Part shown: positions 5,655 through 6,487 of the stretch, piece by piece
Position numbering within the stretch: position 1 is the stretch's first letter
How the letters are laid out: every line of letters starts with the position of its first letter
Assembly: GCF_003185655.1 (NCBI RefSeq)
Contig: NZ_QHJQ01000019.1
Span: 1-6,487 of the forward strand
Reading direction: 5' to 3'
Length of the DNA: 6,487 nt
Source: Coraliomargarita sinensis
Lineage (GTDB): Bacteria; Verrucomicrobiota; Verrucomicrobiia; Opitutales; Coraliomargaritaceae
Notes under the pieces: model-generated
Database searches by the model: none
Seen by the model: the letters and a program-made list of their open reading frames with translations, nothing else
Told to the model about the DNA's origin: nothing
Translations under genes and position numbers: made by a program

Positions 5655-5735
5655 CCTTTACGGAAATTTTGACCACTCTGAATCCAGTCTCAGCACCGCT
5701 TACCGCTGTATCGGTGCCTCATCGTGACGATCTAC
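5606..5735 (+). repeat. attC-like site of cassette 8 (long, strong stem)
   Basis: R'' is CACGAAC (5606-5612) and R' is GATCTAC (5729-5735). The spacer is AAGTC; the arm GATGGAGG pairs with CCTCATC with one bulged G; the spacer GTGAC precedes R'. The stem then continues with a perfect 11-bp match, ACCGATACAGC (5630-5640) to GCTGTATCGGT (5705-5715). At 130 bp it is the longest site in the window, in the size range known for the long attC sites of large chromosomal integrons. Confidence 0.88.
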
Positions 5736-5747
5736 AGAAAGAATGAA

Positions 5748-5924
5748 ATGTCGAAAGCGGGAAGCCATACTCTAGTCTATAGCTTCATTGCCCTTTTTGC
5801 TTTGATTGGCCTTCTTTCAGCATTTAGCGGATCGGCAGGAATCTGGCTGCTTCCATGTTTGATCGTCGGGTTTTTAGCGCTCTGGGCAGTCATGAATATC
5901 TTCAGCCACAAAAATAATGAATAA
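5748..5924 (+). CDS. Small two-transmembrane protein (cassette 9, first gene)
   Basis: The product has 58 residues, MSKAGSHTLVY to FSHKNNE. It is nearly all membrane: helices at about 9-26 (LVYSFIALFALIGLLSAF) and 31-52 (GIWLLPCLIVGFLALWAVMNIF), joined by a short SGSA turn. I chose ATG 5748. The in-frame GTG at 5724 lies upstream of the cassette boundary, and the ATG at 5743, which sits at the spacing used by other cassettes, is out of frame and stops after 10 codons. The gene overlaps the next by 8 bases, so the two are likely translated together. No family is recognised; size and hydrophobicity would fit a membrane partner, an immunity-type protein or a small toxin, but nothing in the sequence decides this. 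Confidence 0.7.
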   Translation: MSKAGSHTLVYSFIALFALIGLLSAFSGSAGIWLLPCLIVGFLALWAVMNIFSHKNNE

Positions 5925-6240
5925 AGATAAAGAGAATCTAGATGTCGTGGACGAAATAAATAAGACGTTTGGTGACGGAAAGGCCTTTGAATTAAGTGAT
6001 GAGCGCTTGCAGGAAATCGTAGCCGCTTGGCTCAAATACATCCCTAGCGATGATCCACAGAACCTACACCGAGCCAGCCAATACGGCACGATGCTAAATT
6101 CCTTACTCATTGCCGCGAATACGAGAGAGATAGCACGCCAGAATAAACGGATTACTGCCTTAGCCGTCGTCATTTCTTCGATAGCAGCTGGATCAGCACT
6201 CGGAGTTTATCTTCTGTCAGTCGCTAAGATTTTATCATAA
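5917..6240 (+). CDS. Small tail-anchored membrane protein (cassette 9, second gene)
   Basis: The product has 107 residues. The first 77 are hydrophilic and probably helical (NKDKENLDVVDEINKTFG, then LSDERLQEIVAAWLKYIP). Residues about 57-77 include MLNSLLIAANTREIARQNKR, a likely amphipathic or coiled segment leading to a single C-terminal membrane helix at about 80-103 (TALAVVISSIAAGSALGVYLL). This is a tail-anchored layout with the soluble part in the cytoplasm. The start overlaps the end of the preceding gene in the arrangement aATGAATAA, suggesting translational coupling; there is no separate Shine-Dalgarno sequence. The gene ends 25 bases before R'' of the attC. I do not recognise a family, and its pairing with a two-helix membrane protein suggests they act as a complex. 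Confidence 0.78.
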   Translation: MNKDKENLDVVDEINKTFGDGKAFELSDERLQEIVAAWLKYIPSDDPQNLHRASQYGTMLNSLLIAANTREIARQNKRITALAVVISSIAAGSALGVYLLSVAKILS

Positions 6241-6265
6241 GCACCTAGGAGAAACAAAATGAAGT

Positions 6266-6326
<61 letters not shown>

Positions 6327-6379
6327 TGTCCTGAGATTGGTGGACAAAGGATTCCGTTACTAGGTTGTGGTTATAATGT

Positions 6380-6487
6380 TTAGTTGTGGTTGATGCAAGC
6401 CGGTAGGCTAGCTCCTATGCCCCCCATGGGGGGCGCGATTTTTTCCTCGAACTGAACCGGGTTTTTATAGCCCAGCGAAGAGTGTTT
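6380..6487 (-). CDS. IS3-family transposase, C-terminal end (partial)
   Basis: The - strand frame from 6487 to the TAA at 6380-6382 encodes 35 residues beginning KHSSLGYKNPVQFEEKIA. The string HSSLGY.(N/S)P..FE is the characteristic end of the rve/DDE integrase core of IS3-family OrfB transposases, usually preceded by an N..R.H motif that would lie outside the window. After this motif a short tail (about 20 residues, GASLPACINHN at the end) runs to the stop. The catalytic DDE residues are outside the window. The enzyme would catalyse transposition of the element that interrupts the attC of cassette 9. Its intactness cannot be judged from this fragment. Confidence 0.85.
   Translation of the reverse strand, partial: KHSSLGYKNPVQFEEKIAPPMGGIGASLPACINHN
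6419..6444 (+). terminator. Terminator-like GC palindrome plus T-run
   Basis: The 16-base palindrome GCCCCCCATGGGGGGC (6419-6434) is followed after four bases by a run of six T (6439-6444), resembling a rho-independent terminator for rightward transcription. It lies within the transposase codons on the other strand, where PPMGG encodes it. It might shield the transposase gene from array transcription, or be a coding coincidence. Confidence 0.25.

Larger units (their letters stand above)
6327..6487 (-). mobile_element. IS3-family insertion sequence, right end (partial)
   Basis: The sequence from 6327 begins TGTCCTGAGATTGGTGGACA, which resembles the TGT.CTGA...GGACA terminal repeats of many IS3-family elements. 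It is followed 53 bases later by the stop codon of an IS3-type transposase reading leftward. The rest of the element lies beyond 6487. The three bases before it (ATG, 6324-6326) are a candidate target duplication that cannot be confirmed without the other end. Confidence 0.72.

Noticed and set aside
6372..6377. Perfect TATAAT as a promoter
   Set aside because: No matching -35 hexamer at 16-18 bases upstream; it lies in the non-coding end of the IS and may be chance.

Overview
The window is part of an integron-like gene-cassette array, read left to right, that is cut off at its right end by an insertion sequence (IS). Eight complete protein genes and two cassettes without a convincing gene lie head to tail on the + strand. 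Between neighbours sits an imperfect inverted repeat of 55-130 bp with the architecture of an integron attC site: a 7-base R'' box, a 5-base unpaired spacer, a stem with one bulged base, a variable loop, the stem's return arm, another 5-base spacer, and an R' box. The decisive sign is that, in all nine cassettes whose two ends are visible, the 7 bases at the start (R') are the exact reverse complement of the R'' box near the end of the same cassette, although the 7-mer differs from cassette to cassette. This is expected if each unit excises as a circle and rebuilds its own R''/R' pair. No integrase gene, attI site or clear cassette promoter is in the window; the integrase would be expected to the left.

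Layout: tail of cassette 0 (1-124, end of an unknown CDS); cassette 1 (125-776, secreted protein with two STN/secretin-N-like repeats); cassette 2 (777-1595, secreted beta-rich protein); cassette 3 (1596-1887) and cassette 4 (1888-2145), apparently non-coding, each holding a foldback repeat; cassette 5 (2146-2619, two-TM protein); cassette 6 (2620-3180, secreted protein with a VCBS/FG-GAP-like motif); cassette 7 (3181-5201, 623-residue BspA-type leucine-rich-repeat surface protein); cassette 8 (5202-5729, N-terminally anchored membrane protein); cassette 9 (5730 to about 6326, two overlapping small membrane-protein genes). An IS3-family element begins near 6327, inside the attC of cassette 9, and its transposase C-terminus is encoded on the - strand at 6380-6487.

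The host is probably a Verrucomicrobiota member (Opitutae/Puniceicoccales-like). The C-termini of the cassette 2 and cassette 7 products carry the 'S.N...W' to 'FFRV/FYRV' module that is very common in exported proteins of that phylum, and cassette 7 adds a 'DSDGD...GTNP' Ca-binding-type stretch. This is inferred from memory of the families, not from a search.

The genes do not form a metabolic pathway. They share a destination: every complete product has a signal peptide or membrane segment, so the array looks like a store of envelope and surface functions. The recombination sites depart from the textbook core: five of nine R' boxes begin GAT rather than GTT, with matching ATC instead of AAC in R'', so standard attC models may miss them.
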